NCBI RefSeq assembly: GCF_025376885.1
Contig: NZ_JAHUBR010000001.1
Coordinates: forward strand, 1,922,001 to 1,986,000
Reading direction: 5' to 3'
DNA length: 64,000 nucleotides
Source of the DNA: Pseudoruegeria sp. SHC-113
Lineage (GTDB): Bacteria > Pseudomonadota > Alphaproteobacteria > Rhodobacterales > Rhodobacteraceae
How positions within the stretch are numbered: the first letter of the stretch is position 1; every line of letters begins with the position of its first letter. A program made the translations under genes and the position numbers. Below the pieces are notes generated by a model. The model made no database searches, had not been told where the DNA came from, and saw only the letters and a list, made by a program, of their open reading frames with translations. Shown here piece after piece: positions 16,254-25,526 of this stretch.

Positions 16254-17290
16254 TGCGCGCCGCCGTCCTTCGGGAATACAACGCCGATCTGTCGCTGGAG
16301 CAAGTGGCAGACCCGGCGTGCCCCGAGGATGGTGTCGTGCTCAAGGTGGAGGCCTGTGGCGTCTGCCGTTCGGATTGGCACGGCTGGGTGGGGGAACATC
16401 CCCGCGTGAAGCCGGGCCAGATTCCGGGCCATGAATACTGCGGCACTGTCGTGGAGGCGGGCCCGCGTGCAACCTACAAGGTGGGCGATCAGGTGGTGGC
16501 CCCCTTCATTCTGGCCTGCGGCAGCTGCCCGTCGTGCCAGTCCGGCCACCAGAACACCTGCCCGAACCAGCGCCTGCCCGGCTTCATCGAGCCTGGCGCC
16601 TTTGCCGAATATGTGGCGGTGCCCTTCGATCACAACCTCGCGCGCCTGCCCGATAGCCTCTCCACCACGGTGGCGGCGGGGCTTGGCTGCCGAGTGACCA
16701 CGAGCTGGCACGCGCTCACCGACCGCGCCGCGCTGAAGGCGGGCGAATGGCTCGCCGTGCATGGCACCGGCGGCATCGGGCTTTCTGCCATGCTGCTGGG
16801 CAAGGCGCTCGGTGCACGGGTCGTGGTGGTGGACATCGTGCAGGAGAAGCTTGATCACGCCCTGTCGCTGGGGGCCGATGCGGCAGTCAATGCCGGAGAC
16901 GGCCATGTGGCCGAGGCCGTGCGCGAAATCACCGGAGGCGGGGCCCATGTGAGCGTCGAGGCGCTCGGCATCCCGGCCACCACCAATGCCTCCATCGAAT
17001 GCCTGCGCCCGCTGGGCCGCCATGTGCAGGTGGGCATGCCCGTCGGCCACACCGCGCGGATGGAGATCAACATGAACGCCGTCTACATGGGCAACCTTGC
17101 CCTTTACGGCACCCGCGGCATGCCCTCGTGGCGCTACCCGAGCCTGCTGTCGCTGATCGAAAGCGGCGCGGTCGATATGCGCCCGCTGATTGCCCGCGAG
17201 ATCCCGCTTTCGGGCGCAAGCGACGAACTGCGCGCCTTCAACGGCCCCACGCCGCCGGGCGTGGCCGTGATCACGGATTTTACACGCTGA
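16253..17290 (+). CDS. Zinc-dependent alcohol dehydrogenase
   Basis: A 345-residue medium-chain dehydrogenase. The catalytic zinc site includes Cys in VEACGVCRSDWHGWVG (near 31-46) and GHEYCGTVVEAG. The structural zinc lobe has ILACGSCPSCQSGHQNTCPNQ (four Cys, near 85-105). The nucleotide-binding loop is GTGGIGLSAMLLGKALGA. It starts inside the purS stop codon (TGATG) and ends 68 bases before purQ, so it is co-transcribed with purine genes although no purine role is known. Substrate unknown. Confidence 0.93.
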   Translation: MRAAVLREYNADLSLEQVADPACPEDGVVLKVEACGVCRSDWHGWVGEHPRVKPGQIPGHEYCGTVVEAGPRATYKVGDQVVAPFILACGSCPSCQSGHQNTCPNQRLPGFIEPGAFAEYVAVPFDHNLARLPDSLSTTVAAGLGCRVTTSWHALTDRAALKAGEWLAVHGTGGIGLSAMLLGKALGARVVVVDIVQEKLDHALSLGADAAVNAGDGHVAEAVREITGGGAHVSVEALGIPATTNASIECLRPLGRHVQVGMPVGHTARMEINMNAVYMGNLALYGTRGMPSWRYPSLLSLIESGAVDMRPLIAREIPLSGASDELRAFNGPTPPGVAVITDFTR

Positions 17291-17358
17291 CGGGGCACGG
17301 GGGCCTTTCCCCGCGCCGCGCAATAGGCTAGAGCGCCGCCAAGCAAGGAGATGCCCCC

Positions 17359-18027
17359 ATGAAAGCCGCTGTCGTCGTATTCCCCGGTTCCAACTGCGAT
17401 CGTGACCTCGCCGTCGCGCTGAAGGACGTCGGAGCCGATGTCACCATGGTGTGGCACAAGGATACAAGCTTGCCCGAGGGGCTGGATTTCGTCGGCGTGC
17501 CGGGGGGCTTTTCCTTTGGCGATTACCTGCGCTGCGGGGCCATCGCGGCGCAATCGCCGATCTGCCGCTCCGTGGTGGAGTTCGCAAACAAGGGCGGCTA
17601 CGTCTTTGGCGTCTGCAACGGCTTCCAGATCCTCACCGAAACCGGCCTGCTGCCGGGCGCGCTGCTGCGCAATGCCGGTCTGAAATACATCTGCCGCACG
17701 GTGCCGCTCACCGTCCAGACCACCGACAGCGCCTTCACCTCCGCCTATTCCAAGGGGCAGGAGATCCAGATCCCCATCGCCCACCACGACGGAAACTACA
17801 CCGCCGATGAGGCCATCGTGGCCCGCCTGCAGGGCGAGGACCGCGTGGCTTTCACCTATGGCGACAACCCCAACGGCTCCACCGCCGACATCGCCGGGAT
17901 CCTCTCTGAGAACCGCCGCGTGCTGGGCATGATGCCCCACCCGGAGCGGGCGGCGGATGCCGGCCACGGCGGCACCGAAGGGGCGGCGCTTTTCCGCTCG
18001 CTTTTCGACCAGATGGCAATGGCTTAA
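17359..18027 (+). CDS. purQ: FGAM synthase glutaminase subunit PurQ
   Basis: A 222-residue class I glutamine amidotransferase supplying ammonia to PurL. The start [21 protein letters not shown], the nucleophile Cys in [20 protein letters not shown] (near residue 90) and the C-terminal GMMPHPERA with His and Glu of the triad are all present. AAGGAGAT precedes the ATG. It is the last purine gene of this run. Confidence 0.97.
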   Translation: MKAAVVVFPGSNCDRDLAVALKDVGADVTMVWHKDTSLPEGLDFVGVPGGFSFGDYLRCGAIAAQSPICRSVVEFANKGGYVFGVCNGFQILTETGLLPGALLRNAGLKYICRTVPLTVQTTDSAFTSAYSKGQEIQIPIAHHDGNYTADEAIVARLQGEDRVAFTYGDNPNGSTADIAGILSENRRVLGMMPHPERAADAGHGGTEGAALFRSLFDQMAMA

Positions 18028-18072
18028 CCGCCACCGCTTGCCGCCTCTCGCCCACGGGCGTAGATTCGGCCC

Positions 18073-19830
18073 ATGTCCCAAGGCCAGAGCCCAGTGCCCA
18101 TCCGAGAAGAAACCACGACATGGCGCGTGCGCCTTGCCGTGGTTGTTTTCGTGCTCGTGGCGGTGTCTGTCGTCTGGGTCACCAACCTGTTCCTCACAGA
18201 ACGCTATACCGAAACCACCCGCAACACCGCGCAGGTGCGGCAGGCGCTTTACTCCGGCAACCTGCTGAGCGAGCTGCGCCGCAACGCCATCGTGCCCCAG
18301 CTTCTGGCGCGCGATCCGGCCCTGATCGGTGCGCTTAACACCGGTGACTACACCCAAAGCTCCCAGCGCCTGATCTCGCTGGTGGAGCAGATCGCTGCCG
18401 GCTCGCTGATGCTGTTGGACGAAGACGGGCGTGTGGTGGCGGCCTCCGACCGAAATCTGCTTGGCAAGAACCTCCGCTCCGAGCCCTATTTCATCGAGGC
18501 CGTGCGCGCGAACGATACGGTGTTTTCCGCGATCCGGCTGGAAACCGGCGCGACGGATTTCTTCTATTCCCGTAAGATGGAAGGCGTGCTCGACACGCAG
18601 GGCGTGATCGTCGTTGGTGTGGATCTGCGCAAGTTCGAAAGCACGTGGTCTTCCATCTCCGACGCCGTGCTGGTGACCGACAGCGAAGGCGTGATCATTC
18701 TGGCCACCGAGCCACGCTGGCGCGGACGCACCGAGGCCGAGGCGCTTTCGGAGCTTCCCGCGCCTTCGGCCATCGCCCGCGCGCTGCGCGCCACGGCGGA
18801 TTGGCCGGCGCTGCCTGTCGATGCCTACCTGCAGGGCGACAGCCTGATGCGGCTTGAAAGCCGGATCCCGTTTCAGGGCTGGAAGATGGCCTCTTTCACC
18901 ACCTACAACTCGGTGCGCGAGCGGGTGAACGGCGTGCTGGCGCTGGAGATCATGGGCTTTGCCATGCTGCTCGCGATGGCCTTTTACCTGCTGTCGCGCA
19001 AGGCGCAGCTGCGCTCGCTCATCTTCCAGCGCGAAAGTGCGGAACTGCGCGAGCTGAACCAGCGCCTGCGGCGCGAGATCAGCGAACGTCAGCGGGTGGA
19101 GAAGAGCCTGCAGGTCGCCGAACAAACGCTGGCGCAATCCTCCAAGCTCGCCGCCCTTGGCGAGATGAGCGCGGCCGTCAGCCACGAGCTGAACCAGCCG
19201 CTTGCCGCGATGAAAACCTATCTGGCCGGATCCAAGCTGCTGCTGCAACGCAAGCGCCCGGATGAGGCGATTTCCTCTTTCCAGCGCATCGACGATCTGA
19301 TCGAACGCATGGGCGCGATCACCAAGCAACTCAAGAGCTACGCGCGCAAGGGCGGCGATGAATTCGTACCCGTCGACACCCGCGAGGCGGTGCTGTCGGC
19401 GCTTTCGATGATGGAGCCGCAGCTGCGCCGCCGGCAGGTGCGGATCACCAAATCCATCCCGCCGGAGCCGGTGCTGATCATGGGCGATCGGGTGCGGCTG
19501 GAGCAGGTGATCATCAACCTCTTCCGCAACGCGCTCGATGCCACGCGCACGGTAAAGGATCCCGAAATCGAGATCCTGCTTTCTGCGGGCGAGACGGTGA
19601 CGCTCTCCGTGCGTGACAACGGCACCGGGATCGAGGATCTGGACTCGCTCTTTGAGCCTTTCTACACCACCAAGCAGCCCGGCGATGGCGTCGGCCTTGG
19701 CCTCGCCATCTCTTCGGGCATCGTGAAGGATCTGGGCGGCCGCCTGACCGCACGCAACGGTGAGGGCGGGGGGGCTGTATTCCAGGTGAGGCTCCCCATA
19801 TTGACCGATGAAATTGAAGCAGCCGAGTGA
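18073..19830 (+). CDS. DctB-like sensor histidine kinase
   Basis: A 585-residue membrane sensor kinase of the DctB type. The first membrane helix is at about 21-40 and the second at about 287-308; between them is a periplasmic sensor of about 245 residues resembling the PAS-like C4-dicarboxylate sensor. A coiled linker (310-350) leads to the H-box (ALGEMSAAVSHELNQP, phospho-acceptor His371). The ATPase domain follows with VIINLFRNALDA, DNGTGIEDLD and GDGVGLGLAIS. It overlaps nothing and is 6 bases from the response regulator gene. No dicarboxylate transporter genes are in the window, so the ligand is uncertain. Confidence 0.88.
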   Translation: MSQGQSPVPIREETTTWRVRLAVVVFVLVAVSVVWVTNLFLTERYTETTRNTAQVRQALYSGNLLSELRRNAIVPQLLARDPALIGALNTGDYTQSSQRLISLVEQIAAGSLMLLDEDGRVVAASDRNLLGKNLRSEPYFIEAVRANDTVFSAIRLETGATDFFYSRKMEGVLDTQGVIVVGVDLRKFESTWSSISDAVLVTDSEGVIILATEPRWRGRTEAEALSELPAPSAIARALRATADWPALPVDAYLQGDSLMRLESRIPFQGWKMASFTTYNSVRERVNGVLALEIMGFAMLLAMAFYLLSRKAQLRSLIFQRESAELRELNQRLRREISERQRVEKSLQVAEQTLAQSSKLAALGEMSAAVSHELNQPLAAMKTYLAGSKLLLQRKRPDEAISSFQRIDDLIERMGAITKQLKSYARKGGDEFVPVDTREAVLSALSMMEPQLRRRQVRITKSIPPEPVLIMGDRVRLEQVIINLFRNALDATRTVKDPEIEILLSAGETVTLSVRDNGTGIEDLDSLFEPFYTTKQPGDGVGLGLAISSGIVKDLGGRLTARNGEGGGAVFQVRLPILTDEIEAAE

Positions 19831-19836
19831 GGCCAG

Positions 19837-21168
19837 ATGGCGCAAGCTATGAAAATCGCGATCGTGGATGACGAACAGGATATGCGGCAGTCGATCAGCC
19901 AGTGGCTGGCGCTGTCGGGGTTCGACACCGAAACCTTCGCTAGCGCGGAAGACGCGCTCAAGGCGCTGGGGCCGGATTATCCCGGCGTGGTGGTCTCCGA
20001 TATCCGCATGCCCGGCATGGACGGGATGCAGTTCCTCAAACGCCTCATGGGCAATGACAGCGCGCTTCCGGTGATCATGATCACTGGCCATGGCGATGTG
20101 CCGATGGCGGTGGAAGCGATGCGGATGGGGGCTTACGACTTTCTGGAAAAGCCCTTCAACCCCGACCGCATGACGGAACTGGCCAAGAAGGCCACGCAGG
20201 CCCGCCGCCTGACGCTCGACAGCCGCGCGCTGCGCAAGGAGCTGGGCGATGGCGATGCGGTGATGCGCAAGCTGATTGGCGCCTCGCCCGTGATGGAGCG
20301 GCTGCGCGAGGACATTCTCGATCTGGGGCAGGCCGACGGCCATGTGCTGATCGAGGGCGAAACTGGCACCGGCAAAACGCTGGTGGCCCATGCACTCCAT
20401 GCGGTTGGCTCCCGTGCGGGCAAGAAATTCACCGTGCAAAGCTGCGCCGCGCTTGAGGATGAAGCCCTTGGGCGCAGGCTCTTTGGCCCCGTCGATGACG
20501 ATGGCGCGCTGCCGCTCGTGGAAGCCACGCGGGGCGGCACGCTGGTGCTGGAAGACATCGAGGCGCTGAACGAGGTCAATCAAGCGCGGCTGCTGAGCTA
20601 CATCAACGAGCAGGGCACGCCGGCCGAGACGCGGATCGTGGCGATCTGCAACCTGCAGGAGCAGGGCAAGACCTGCGAAAGCGTGCTGCGCCCCGATCTC
20701 TACTACAGGCTCGCGGCGCTCAAGATCACCCTTCCGCCGCTGCGCCAGCGCGGCGAGGACATCCTGACGCTCTTCACCCGCCTCGCCGAGCAATTCGCCG
20801 AGGAATACGGCTGCGAAACGCCGGAAGTCTCCGCGCAAGAGGCCGCGCAGCTTTTGCAGGCCCCGTGGCCCGGCAACGTGCGCCAGCTGATCAACCTCGT
20901 CGAGCGCGCCGTGCTGCAGAACCGCCGCGGCTCCGGCTCCATCACCTCGCTGCTCATGGCCGACACCGACGACGTGCAGCCGGTGATGACAACCGAAGGC
21001 AAGCCGCTGAAGGAATATGTGGAAGCCTTCGAGCGCATGCTGATCGACAACACCATGCGCCGCCACAAGGGCTCGATCGTCAACGTGATGGACGAGCTCT
21101 GCCTGCCCCGGCGTACCTTGAACGAGAAGATGGCCAAATACGGGCTGCAGCGCTCCGATTACCTCTAG
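19837..21168 (+). CDS. DctD-like NtrC-family response regulator lacking GAFTGA
   Basis: A 443-residue regulator. The receiver domain spans 1-120 (phospho-acceptor Asp55 in VVVSDIRMPGMDG). The AAA+ domain spans about 145-370, with Walker A GETGTGKT at 174-181. The Fis-type helix-turn-helix is at the end (GSIVNVMDELCLPRRTLNEKM). The loop that normally reads ELFGxxxGAFTGA is replaced by RLFGPVDDDGALPLVEATRGG (about 214-234), so the sigma-54 contact motif is missing. Walker B is also altered (LVLEDIEAL instead of LFLDEI). It may therefore act with the housekeeping polymerase, as Rhodobacter capsulatus NtrC does. GAGG precedes the ATG; an alternative ATG is at 19849. Confidence 0.9.
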   Translation: MAQAMKIAIVDDEQDMRQSISQWLALSGFDTETFASAEDALKALGPDYPGVVVSDIRMPGMDGMQFLKRLMGNDSALPVIMITGHGDVPMAVEAMRMGAYDFLEKPFNPDRMTELAKKATQARRLTLDSRALRKELGDGDAVMRKLIGASPVMERLREDILDLGQADGHVLIEGETGTGKTLVAHALHAVGSRAGKKFTVQSCAALEDEALGRRLFGPVDDDGALPLVEATRGGTLVLEDIEALNEVNQARLLSYINEQGTPAETRIVAICNLQEQGKTCESVLRPDLYYRLAALKITLPPLRQRGEDILTLFTRLAEQFAEEYGCETPEVSAQEAAQLLQAPWPGNVRQLINLVERAVLQNRRGSGSITSLLMADTDDVQPVMTTEGKPLKEYVEAFERMLIDNTMRRHKGSIVNVMDELCLPRRTLNEKMAKYGLQRSDYL

Positions 21169-21609
21169 GGAAGGGGCGCTCTGGCCGGCATTTGCGGCCT
21201 GTGGATAATTTTGCCCATTGTAATTTTCCGGACAGTGGCATTAATGTCATTTTACGGCGATCCGTCCCGTTTTCAGGCCAACTGTAGGCGGGCCCTGGAT
21301 CGCTTTTGAGTTTTTCCGGCACCCTTGCCAGCCCTCGGGAAGGAGCGGCAAGACCGGACCGTGGAGCCAAGCGCTCCGAAAGCTTTCGCCCGTGACGCCT
21401 CAAGCGCCGGGCCATCAATTGGCGCCTAGATCCCCTTGGCGTCGGAGAAGAAACGCGATGAGACGCGCAGTTGAAAACAGGCAGGCAGCTGGGGCCCAAA
21501 GGGCCGCCGCGCTTGCCGTTGCAGCGTCCGAATTCGCCCCTACCAGACAGCATCCGCAATCCGAGGCCCCTCCGGGGGGTGGCGCGCTTGCGCGGTGTAA
21601 AGAGTTACA
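21169..21609 (+). promoter_or_regulatory. 441-base intergenic region / structured rne leader
   Basis: No gene is seen here. A GGCCG...CGGCC hairpin (21183-21199) may end the dctBD-like transcript. Further on, CCGG-n4-CTTGCC (21316-21329) pairs with GGCAAG-a-CCGG (21347-21357), and CGAAAGCTTTCG at 21377-21388 is a perfect palindrome. Long 5' leaders that mediate autoregulation are known for RNase E genes in other bacteria. This region could play that part; the transcription start is not identifiable by eye. Confidence 0.45.
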
Positions 21610-24294
21610 ATGGCTAAGAAAATGCTCATCGATGCCACCCACGCGGAAGAAACCCGCGTTGTGGTGGTGGACGGAAACAAGGTCGAGGAATTTGACTTTG
21701 AGTCCGAAAACAAACGCCAGCTTGCTGGCAACATCTACCTGGCAAAAGTCACCCGCGTAGAGCCTTCGCTCCAGGCGGCCTTCGTTGACTATGGCGGAAA
21801 CCGTCACGGCTTTCTGGCGTTTTCGGAAATCCACCCGGATTACTACCAGATCCCCGTGGCCGACCGCGAAGCGCTGCTCGCCGAGGAGCGTGCCTATGCC
21901 GCCTCCCTGAACGAGGACGACGACGAGAAGCCGGCGAAGAAATCTCGCTCCCGGTCGCGCTCGCGCAGCAGCAGCAGCAAGGCCGCCGCTGCCAAGAAGG
22001 ATGCCGTTGTCTCGCAAGACGTTGAGTCCGAGATCGAGACGGAAGATGGCACCAGCATTCCCGGCATGGATGTTGTTGACGTCAGTGATGACGAAGATGA
22101 CGTCGAGGGCAGCAGCCCGATGGAGCTTGTCGGCGACACGCCGGTTGAGACTCCTTCCGCTGAGGACAGCGCCGATGAGAGCGACGATGACGAGACGCTG
22201 GAGCCTGCCGACAAGGACAGCGAAATCGAAAGCGTCGCCGAAGAGGATGTGACGGAAGAGATCCGCCAGCCGCGCAAACCGCGTCCGCGCCGCTACAAGA
22301 TCCAGGAAGTGATCAAGGTGCGCCAGATCCTGCTGGTGCAGGTCGTCAAGGAAGAGCGTGGCAACAAGGGCGCGGCCCTCACCACCTACCTCTCGCTGGC
22401 GGGCCGCTACTGCGTGCTGATGCCCAACACCGCCCGTGGCGGCGGCATCTCCCGCAAGATCACCAACGCGGTGGACCGCAAGAAGCTCAAGGAAATCGCC
22501 AATGAGATCGACGTGCCCGAAGGGGCCGGCCTGATCATCCGCACCGCGGGCGCCAAGCGCACCAAGTCGGAAATCAAGCGCGATTACGAATACCTGCAGC
22601 GCCTCTGGGAGCAGATCCGTGAGCTGACGCTGAAAAGCATCGCGCCTGCGCCGATCTATGAAGAAGGCAACCTGATCAAACGCTCGATCCGCGATCTCTA
22701 CAACCGCGAGATCGACGAAGTTATCGTCGAGGGGCCGGAAGGCTACCGTACGGCGAAGGACTTCATGAAAATGATCATGCCGTCCCACGCCAAGAACGTG
22801 AAGCAATACACCGATCCGCTGCCGCTCTTCGCGCGCTACCAGGTGGAAAGTTACCTTGGCGCGATGTTCAACCCGACGGTGCAGTTGAAATCCGGTGGCT
22901 ACATCGTGATCGGCGTCACCGAGGCCCTCGTGGCCATCGATGTGAACTCCGGCCGCGCCACGAAGGAAGGCAGCATCGAGGAAACCGCGCTCAAGACGAA
23001 CCTTGAAGCGGCCGAAGAAGTCGCACGCCAGCTGCGCCTGCGCGACCTGGCCGGGCTCATCGTGATCGATTTCATCGACATGGAAGAGCGCCGCAACAAC
23101 GCCGCCGTCGAAAAGCGCATGAAGGACAAGCTGAAGACCGATCGCGCCCGCATTCAGGTGGGCCGGATTTCGGGCTTTGGCCTGATGGAGATGAGCCGTC
23201 AGCGCCTGCGCCCCGGCATGATCGAGGCCACGACGCAGCCGTGTACGGCCTGCCATGGCACCGGTTTGATCCGCTCGGACGACAACCTTGCGCTGTCGAT
23301 CCTGCGTCAGCTCGAAGAGGAAGGCGTGCGTGGCCGGTCCCGCGAGGTTCTGCTGAAAGCGCCGATCGGCATCGTGAACTTCATCATGAACCAGAAGCGC
23401 GAGCACATCGCCCAGATCGAAAGCCGCTACGGGCTGTCGGTTCGGGTCGAGGCCGATCCGCATCTGGTGAGCCCGGATTTCACCATCGAACGGTTCAAGA
23501 CGGCCACCCGCGCCGTGGTGCAGACGGCGCAAGTCGTCTCTGTCGATACCTCCGCCATCATGAAAGAGGTGGATGAGGAAGAGGAGATCGTGGAAGAGGC
23601 CGAAGAGGTCGAAGCCACCGAGGAGGCCGCGGAAGAGCAGCAGCCGAAGAAACGCCGCCGTCGTCGTCGTCGCCGTCGCTCGAAGTCGGGTGAGAACGGT
23701 GAGAACGGTAACAGCTCCAACGAGGACAATGGCGACTCCGATGAGGAGTCTTCGGAAGGCAAAGCCGATGCCGCGTCCGAGGAAACAGCTGACAAGCCGT
23801 CCGAGGAAAGCGCTGACGACAAGCCCGAAGGCGAAGAAAAGCCCAAGCGCCGCCGCAGCCGTTCGCGCAAGAAGAAGGTGACGGAGGACGAAGCCGCAGC
23901 GGCGGAGGCTCCTGCGGACGCTGACACTGCCACCGAAGAGACCGTGACCGAAGCGCCAGTGGCGGACGCCAGCGAGGCGGAGGCCGAGGTGGAAACGGAA
24001 GCTCCTGTCGAAGCTGAAGCCGAAGCTCCGGTGGAAGCCGAAGCGCCTGCGGAGCCTGTGTCAGAAGAAGCCCCGGCACCTGCGGAAGATCCGGCGCCGG
24101 AAGCCTCCGAAACCACCGAGGCGGAAGAGGCTTCGGAAGAGGCTGCTGAGGAAACCGCCGCCGAGGCGGAAGCCGAAGCCGCGCCGGAACCGGCTGAGGA
24201 ACCCGTGCTGGAAATGGCCGAAACCGCCGAAGCCGCACCTGAGGAAGAAAACACCTCCGACAAGCCTAAGCGGCGCGGCTGGTGGTCCGTCTGA
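21610..24294 (+). CDS. rne: Ribonuclease E
   Basis: An 894-residue endoribonuclease and degradosome scaffold. The S1 RNA-binding domain (from about residue 40) is split by a Ser/Arg/Asp-rich insertion at about 100-225 and resumes at RRYKIQEVIKVRQILLVQV, as in alphaproteobacterial RNase E. The catalytic DNase I-like region includes VAIDVNSGRATKEGSIEET and VIDFIDMEERRNN. The Zn-link is Cys545-x-x-Cys548 (CTACHGTG). Residues after about 650 are a disordered tail with a run of arginines (KKRRRRRRRRRSK), long Glu/Ala repeats, and the final KRRGWWSV. An AAAGAG is the only ribosome-site candidate before ATG 21610. Confidence 0.96.
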   Translation: MAKKMLIDATHAEETRVVVVDGNKVEEFDFESENKRQLAGNIYLAKVTRVEPSLQAAFVDYGGNRHGFLAFSEIHPDYYQIPVADREALLAEERAYAASLNEDDDEKPAKKSRSRSRSRSSSSKAAAAKKDAVVSQDVESEIETEDGTSIPGMDVVDVSDDEDDVEGSSPMELVGDTPVETPSAEDSADESDDDETLEPADKDSEIESVAEEDVTEEIRQPRKPRPRRYKIQEVIKVRQILLVQVVKEERGNKGAALTTYLSLAGRYCVLMPNTARGGGISRKITNAVDRKKLKEIANEIDVPEGAGLIIRTAGAKRTKSEIKRDYEYLQRLWEQIRELTLKSIAPAPIYEEGNLIKRSIRDLYNREIDEVIVEGPEGYRTAKDFMKMIMPSHAKNVKQYTDPLPLFARYQVESYLGAMFNPTVQLKSGGYIVIGVTEALVAIDVNSGRATKEGSIEETALKTNLEAAEEVARQLRLRDLAGLIVIDFIDMEERRNNAAVEKRMKDKLKTDRARIQVGRISGFGLMEMSRQRLRPGMIEATTQPCTACHGTGLIRSDDNLALSILRQLEEEGVRGRSREVLLKAPIGIVNFIMNQKREHIAQIESRYGLSVRVEADPHLVSPDFTIERFKTATRAVVQTAQVVSVDTSAIMKEVDEEEEIVEEAEEVEATEEAAEEQQPKKRRRRRRRRRSKSGENGENGNSSNEDNGDSDEESSEGKADAASEETADKPSEESADDKPEGEEKPKRRRSRSRKKKVTEDEAAAAEAPADADTATEETVTEAPVADASEAEAEVETEAPVEAEAEAPVEAEAPAEPVSEEAPAPAEDPAPEASETTEAEEASEEAAEETAAEAEAEAAPEPAEEPVLEMAETAEAAPEEENTSDKPKRRGWWSV

Positions 24295-24314
24295 TCCGGG
24301 CCTGATCGCCAAGA

Positions 24315-24350
24315 AACGAAAACGCCGGGCAGTGCCCGGCGTTTTTCGTT
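24315..24350. terminator. Bidirectional terminator between rne and tusA-like gene
   Basis: CGCCGGGC-agt-GCCCGGCG (24323-24341) followed by TTTTT on the plus strand and flanked by AAAA on the other side. It lies between the convergent rne and tusA-like genes and can end both. Confidence 0.9.
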
Positions 24351-24380
24351 TGGGGTGGTGATGCGAAAGGCGCGCGGGGC

Positions 24381-24608
24381 CTAGCCTTTGCGCACGTAGA
24401 AGGCCATGTGCCCGTCGGCCTCCACCATCTCAAGGAAGGCGTTGCCGGATTCGTTGCAGAAATGGGGAACGTCCACGATGGCGGCGGGATCATCCGCCCG
24501 AAGGCAGGCCACTTGCCCCGGTGCGAGCGCAGCCATGCGTTTGCGCAGCCGCAGAACGGGCAGGGGGCACAGCAGGCCGATGGCGTCGATGTCGAGATCG
24601 GTGTTCAT
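24381..24608 (-). CDS. TusA/SirA-family sulfurtransferase
   Basis: A 75-residue sulfur-carrier-type protein. The conserved Cys-Pro is Cys14 in IDAIGLLCPLPVLRLRKRM, the site of persulfide formation in TusA. The beta strand LEMVEADGHMAFYVRKG closes the small alpha/beta sandwich. The extra cysteine in PHFCNESGN is not typical of E. coli TusA but occurs in some relatives. It is divergent from ccdA, which also handles thiols. Sulfur transfer for tRNA or cofactor synthesis is the family role; the partner is unknown. Confidence 0.87.
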   Translation of the reverse strand: MNTDLDIDAIGLLCPLPVLRLRKRMAALAPGQVACLRADDPAAIVDVPHFCNESGNAFLEMVEADGHMAFYVRKG

Positions 24609-24722
24609 GCTCTAGGAGTTAGCCACCGCCCGCGATCTTGTCCACGGCAATGTGACCTTCTGTGCGCGTGACCTTCCCGGCGCACTCGGCTAGACCGGTC
24701 CCAAAGCACCAAGGAAGGCCCC

Positions 24723-25475
24723 ATGTTCGGAATCGAGATCATCGACGCAGCGTTGCTGCCGGCCATGTTCGTGGCCTTGCTGGCGGGGCTTCTGTCCTTC
24801 CTGTCGCCCTGCGTGCTGCCTATCGTGCCACCCTATCTGGCCTATATGAGCGGCATGAGCATGGGCGAGATGACGAGCCGCGAGCAAGGGCGCAACAAGG
24901 CGCTCATCCCCGCGCTTTTCTTCGTGATGGGGTTGTCGACCGTCTTTCTGATCCTTGGCTTCACGGCCTCGGCCTTCGGGGCATTTTTCCTTCGAAATCA
25001 GGAGCTTTTCGCGCAAATCTCAGGTGTGGTGGTGATCCTTTTCGGGCTGCATTTCCTCTCGATCCTGCGCATCCCCTTTCTGGATCGCGAAGCCCGCCTT
25101 GATGCCGGGGATCGCGGCGGCTCGGCGTTCGGGGCCTATGTGCTGGGGCTCGCCTTCGCCTTCGGCTGGACGCCTTGCATCGGCCCGCAACTGGGGGCGA
25201 TCCTGTCGCTCGCGGCCTCCGAGGCTTCCGTGACGCGCGGCACCGTGCTGCTTGCCGTCTATGCTGCCGGGCTTGGCATTCCCTTCCTGCTGGCCGCGTT
25301 TTTCATCCAGAACGCCATGGGGGTGATGAACCGCATCAAGCCCTATATGGGCGTGATTGAGAAATGCATGGGCGGCTTGCTCATCCTCGTTGGGCTGGCG
25401 CTTGTCACCGGCGCGTTCAGCCGCTTTTCCTGGTGGCTGCTGGAAACTTTCCCGGGCCTCGCGCTTCTGGGGTAA
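24723..25475 (+). CDS. ccdA: Cytochrome c biogenesis protein CcdA
   Basis: A 250-residue, six-helix inner-membrane thiol reductant carrier. The two conserved redox cysteines lie in LSFLSPCVLPIVPPYLAY (first helix) and FGWTPCIGPQLGAILS (fourth helix). It passes electrons from cytoplasmic thioredoxin to periplasmic partners for cytochrome c maturation. Length fits CcdA rather than full-length DsbD. AAGGAAGG precedes the ATG. It is followed in the same direction by an unknown hydrolase-like gene. Confidence 0.94.
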   Translation: MFGIEIIDAALLPAMFVALLAGLLSFLSPCVLPIVPPYLAYMSGMSMGEMTSREQGRNKALIPALFFVMGLSTVFLILGFTASAFGAFFLRNQELFAQISGVVVILFGLHFLSILRIPFLDREARLDAGDRGGSAFGAYVLGLAFAFGWTPCIGPQLGAILSLAASEASVTRGTVLLAVYAAGLGIPFLLAAFFIQNAMGVMNRIKPYMGVIEKCMGGLLILVGLALVTGAFSRFSWWLLETFPGLALLG

Positions 25476-25526
25476 CGGGCGCGAAATTGGCTTAATTTCG
25501 CCCGCTTCCCTGCCTATGCTGCCCCC

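Noticed and set aside
17134-21066. A 1310-codon minus-strand open frame across purQ and the two-component genes
   Set aside because: It is antisense to three clear genes and rich in His/Arg/Gly from GC-skewed third positions. No domain is recognisable.
23577-24290. Tandem-repeat protein gene or recent expansion at the rne 3' end
   Set aside because: Glu/Ala-rich disordered tails are normal in alphaproteobacterial RNase E; the repeats are degenerate.
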